Source of the DNA: Paenibacillus sacheonensis
GTDB lineage: Bacteria; Bacillota; Bacilli; Paenibacillales; Paenibacillaceae
Assembly: GCF_009909195.1 (NCBI RefSeq)
Contig: NZ_JAAAMU010000001.1
Span: 434,001 to 498,000 of the forward strand
Length of the DNA: 64,000 bases
Direction of reading: 5' to 3'
This document shows, in pieces, positions 62,639-64,000 of this stretch (within the stretch, counting starts at the first letter, position 1; each line of letters starts with the position of its first letter). The notes beneath the pieces were generated by a model. That model did no database searches. It was not told where the DNA came from and saw nothing but the letters and a program-made list of their open reading frames with translations. The position numbers and the translations under genes are program-made.

Positions 62639-62654
62639 TTAGTCTCATATGCCC
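62639..62654 (-). promoter_or_regulatory. Candidate MarR site before marR
   Basis: The second exact copy of TTAGTCTCATATGCCC, about 80 bp upstream of the marR start. The rest of 62655-62880 shows no gene. Confidence 0.6.
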
Positions 62655-62908
62655 ACAATTGCAAGAGGGGAATAGTTGGTCGAGCTTCTGCCGTGCCGTG
62701 ACCATCATGTCCGAAGTTGCGTTTAAGCATCGAATGTTCACAGGACGGGATATCAATCGATACGGATATCATGTCCATAAGTCGAACAATTGATTTGAAC
62801 ATTCCGGTTGGACCTTATTGCCATACGTTTCTCCGCCTCCGGACCGATTCCCGCCGCGCCGGAATGGATTAAAATGTAACATAACGAAATCACGGGGGGT
62901 GAAACTCA

Positions 62909-63268
62909 TTGTTCGAGCTGCATGACGTACTGCTGTACGCGATGTCGATCTGCGCGCTTGTTTCCTTGGCTTGCATGTATCTATTATGGAGTCCGGCAGC
63001 GCCGATCCTGAACGGGTCGATGGTCGGAGAAGCGGATTTGCCTGCAGCCAAGCTTGGGCAGCCGTCAGGAACGTTACGTACCGGCAGGCAGCGGCTGACG
63101 TGGCTGACGAAGCGAAAAGAAGCGCCGGACGATGATTCATCCCCGTGCGGGACCCTGTTGAATAGGCACGAACACATTCAACAGGGAGGATTTCAATTAT
63201 TATGTCGACCATGTATGCTCAGATCGGAGTGTTTCATCACTATATCGTCTCGCCATTCTCTTGGCTGA
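62909..63268 (+). CDS. MifM-like putative arrest sensor ORF upstream of yidC
   Basis: 119 residues from TTG 62909, which has GGGGGGTG 8 nt upstream. One membrane segment (about 5-28, VLLYAMSICALVSLACMYLLW), an A/G-rich middle, then RQRLTWLTKRKEAPDDDSSP (60-79): aromatic, basic, then acidic residues. B. subtilis MifM, a nascent-chain sensor before yidC2, has an N-terminal TM and an arrest region with a Trp-Ile-Arg-Lys segment followed by an acidic cluster. A hairpin that covers the yidC ribosome site starts ~17 nt after the last Asp codon. The frame runs on over the yidC start to 63268, longer than MifM. Function inferred by analogy. Confidence 0.6.
   Translation: MFELHDVLLYAMSICALVSLACMYLLWSPAAPILNGSMVGEADLPAAKLGQPSGTLRTGRQRLTWLTKRKEAPDDDSSPCGTLLNRHEHIQQGGFQLLCRPCMLRSECFITISSRHSLG
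63153..63189 (+). promoter_or_regulatory. Hairpin sequestering the yidC ribosome binding site
   Basis: CCCTGTTGAAT (63153-63163) pairs perfectly with ATTCAACAGGG (63176-63186). The GGG of the yidC site GGGAGG (63184-63189) is in the right arm. The left arm lies within the upstream sensor-like ORF, so a ribosome stalled at its acidic cluster would open the stem. Confidence 0.7.
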
Positions 63269-63918
63269 TCGACCATTTCGCAGGCTGGTTCGACGGGAGC
63301 TTCGGGCTCGCGTTGATCGCGATCACGGTGCTGGTTCGGCTGGCGCTCATGCCATTCATGATCAACCAATACAAGAAGCAGCAAACCATGAGGGTTAAAC
63401 TGGCCGCCATGCAGCCCGAGATGGAAGCCATCAAGCTCAAACACGCCGCAAGCAAGGATCCCGACAAGCAGCGCAAGCAAACGGAGGAGACGATGGCGCT
63501 CTACGGCAAGCACGGCTACAATCCGCTCGCTATCGGGTGCCTGCCGATGCTGCTGCAAATTCCGATTTTGTCCGGTCTGTATTACGCGATACGTTCCAAC
63601 CCGGAGATGGCGCATCATACGTTCTTATGGTTTCAGCTCGGGAGCTCGGATCTCGTCATGCCGTTCCTGGCGGCTGCCGTCTATCTGGTACAAGCCATCG
63701 TAGCGCGCTCATCTCAACCTTCGCAGAAGGGAATGGGGTGGATCATCTATTTATCCCCGATCATGATGGGCGCCTTCTCGTTCACGGCGCCCGCCGCGCT
63801 ACCGCTCTACTGGTGCGTCGGCGGCTTGATCATGATCCTTCAGACGCTGATCGCCAAGCGGCTCTATCCGGCACCGGCGGAAGCTGGCGTTGTCACGGTA
63901 TCCGCAGGAACCGCGTAA
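63202..63918 (+). CDS. yidC: YidC/Oxa1-type membrane insertase
   Basis: 238 residues. Five-helix core of the Gram-positive insertase: FGLALIAITVLVRLALMPFMINQYKKQQ carries the conserved Arg in the hydrophilic groove; the cytoplasmic coiled hairpin is MRVKLAAMQPEMEAIKLKH to TMALYGKHGYNPLAIGCLPMLLQIPILSGLYYAIRS; the end is PAALPLYWCVGG. It lacks the N-terminal lipoprotein signal of SpoIIIJ-type paralogues, beginning directly with YAQIGVFHHYIVSPFSWLI. ATG 63202 with GGGAGG. Inserts and folds membrane proteins, alone or with SecYEG. Confidence 0.92.
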   Translation: MSTMYAQIGVFHHYIVSPFSWLIDHFAGWFDGSFGLALIAITVLVRLALMPFMINQYKKQQTMRVKLAAMQPEMEAIKLKHAASKDPDKQRKQTEETMALYGKHGYNPLAIGCLPMLLQIPILSGLYYAIRSNPEMAHHTFLWFQLGSSDLVMPFLAAAVYLVQAIVARSSQPSQKGMGWIIYLSPIMMGAFSFTAPAALPLYWCVGGLIMILQTLIAKRLYPAPAEAGVVTVSAGTA

Positions 63919-64000
63919 GCGACGCAGTGTCAGGAGAAATACGGCCCATTCGCATTCGAATCCGGCATGGCCCGTGGAAAAACGAAAGTCCCTCTTGTTC
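63919..64000. other. Downstream region of yidC
   Basis: Contains an imperfect inverted repeat, ACGGCCCAT with ATGGCCCGT (about 63951-63979), possibly the yidC terminator. No gene is visible before the window ends. Confidence 0.4.

Overview
The window looks like chromosomal DNA of a spore-forming, G+C-rich member of the Paenibacillaceae (Paenibacillus/Cohnella type). The signs are a Ger(x)C-like germination protein fragment, an S-layer-homology (SLH) anchored multidomain glycosidase, YesMN-type two-component control of sugar ABC transporters, a giant spore-type collagen-like protein, a Bce-type peptide-antibiotic module, and strong GGAGG ribosome binding sites throughout. I see no tRNA, rRNA, CRISPR array or intact insertion sequence.

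Layout. 1-16.0 kb: a glycan-use locus with a sensor kinase and AraC-type response regulator, a solute-binding lipoprotein, two permeases (one with an unusual extracytoplasmic insertion), a secreted clan-A glycosidase with two duplicated C-terminal modules, and a 1903-residue SLH-anchored glycosidase. 16.2-18.1 kb: MarR regulator and MFS exporter. 18.3-20.2 kb (minus strand): oxalate-decarboxylase-like bicupin and a cupin partner behind a sigma-K-like promoter. 20.5-30.4 kb: TolB-like propeller protein, then a collagen-like/BclA-type surface protein cotranscribed with a two-domain glycosyltransferase, diverging from an operon of three methyltransferases and a glycosyltransferase. The two arms share a 68-bp gap with overlapping sigma-E-like promoters, so this is probably a spore-surface glycoprotein cluster. 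30.4-31.9 kb: gene-free DNA with a telomere-like CCCCAA hexanucleotide tract and a 135-bp inverted-repeat element. 31.9-35.0 kb: hydrolase, TetR regulator, DHA2 drug exporter. 35.0-39.9 kb: BceAB/BceSR-type module flanked by 9-bp tandem repeats. 40.3-43.0 kb: frameshifted LysR gene, tautomerase, DinB/YfiT-like and CMD-like proteins. 43.0-52.9 kb: a sulfated-substrate system (ABC importer, two type I sulfatases, and the formylglycine-generating enzyme that activates them), interrupted by an MFS/HxlR pair. 53-64 kb: Rrf2 regulator with AbrB-type membrane protein and isochorismatase-family hydrolase, small spore or membrane proteins, a methyltransferase, a YtrA-type GntR/ABC operon, an MFS/MarR pair, and YidC with an upstream sensor-like ORF.

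Two signals stand out. First, the sulfatase operon and the distant sulfatase-maturase gene have homologous promoters and leaders: same promoter spacing, conserved blocks CCGAG, GGAATTAGA and CGGAACRCYGGAGACATG, and a small hairpin kept by compatible base changes. In the sulfatase operon the last block is the 5' arm of a strong intrinsic terminator. This looks like an undescribed cis-regulatory RNA that coordinates sulfatases with their activating enzyme. Second, directly upstream of yidC is a one-TM ORF with a W-basic-acidic tail resembling the arrest region of Bacillus subtilis MifM, followed by a hairpin that covers the yidC Shine-Dalgarno sequence. Further observations include a changed lid sequence in the oxalate decarboxylase, divergent sporulation promoters, matched operators for several local regulators, and two regulator pseudogenes.
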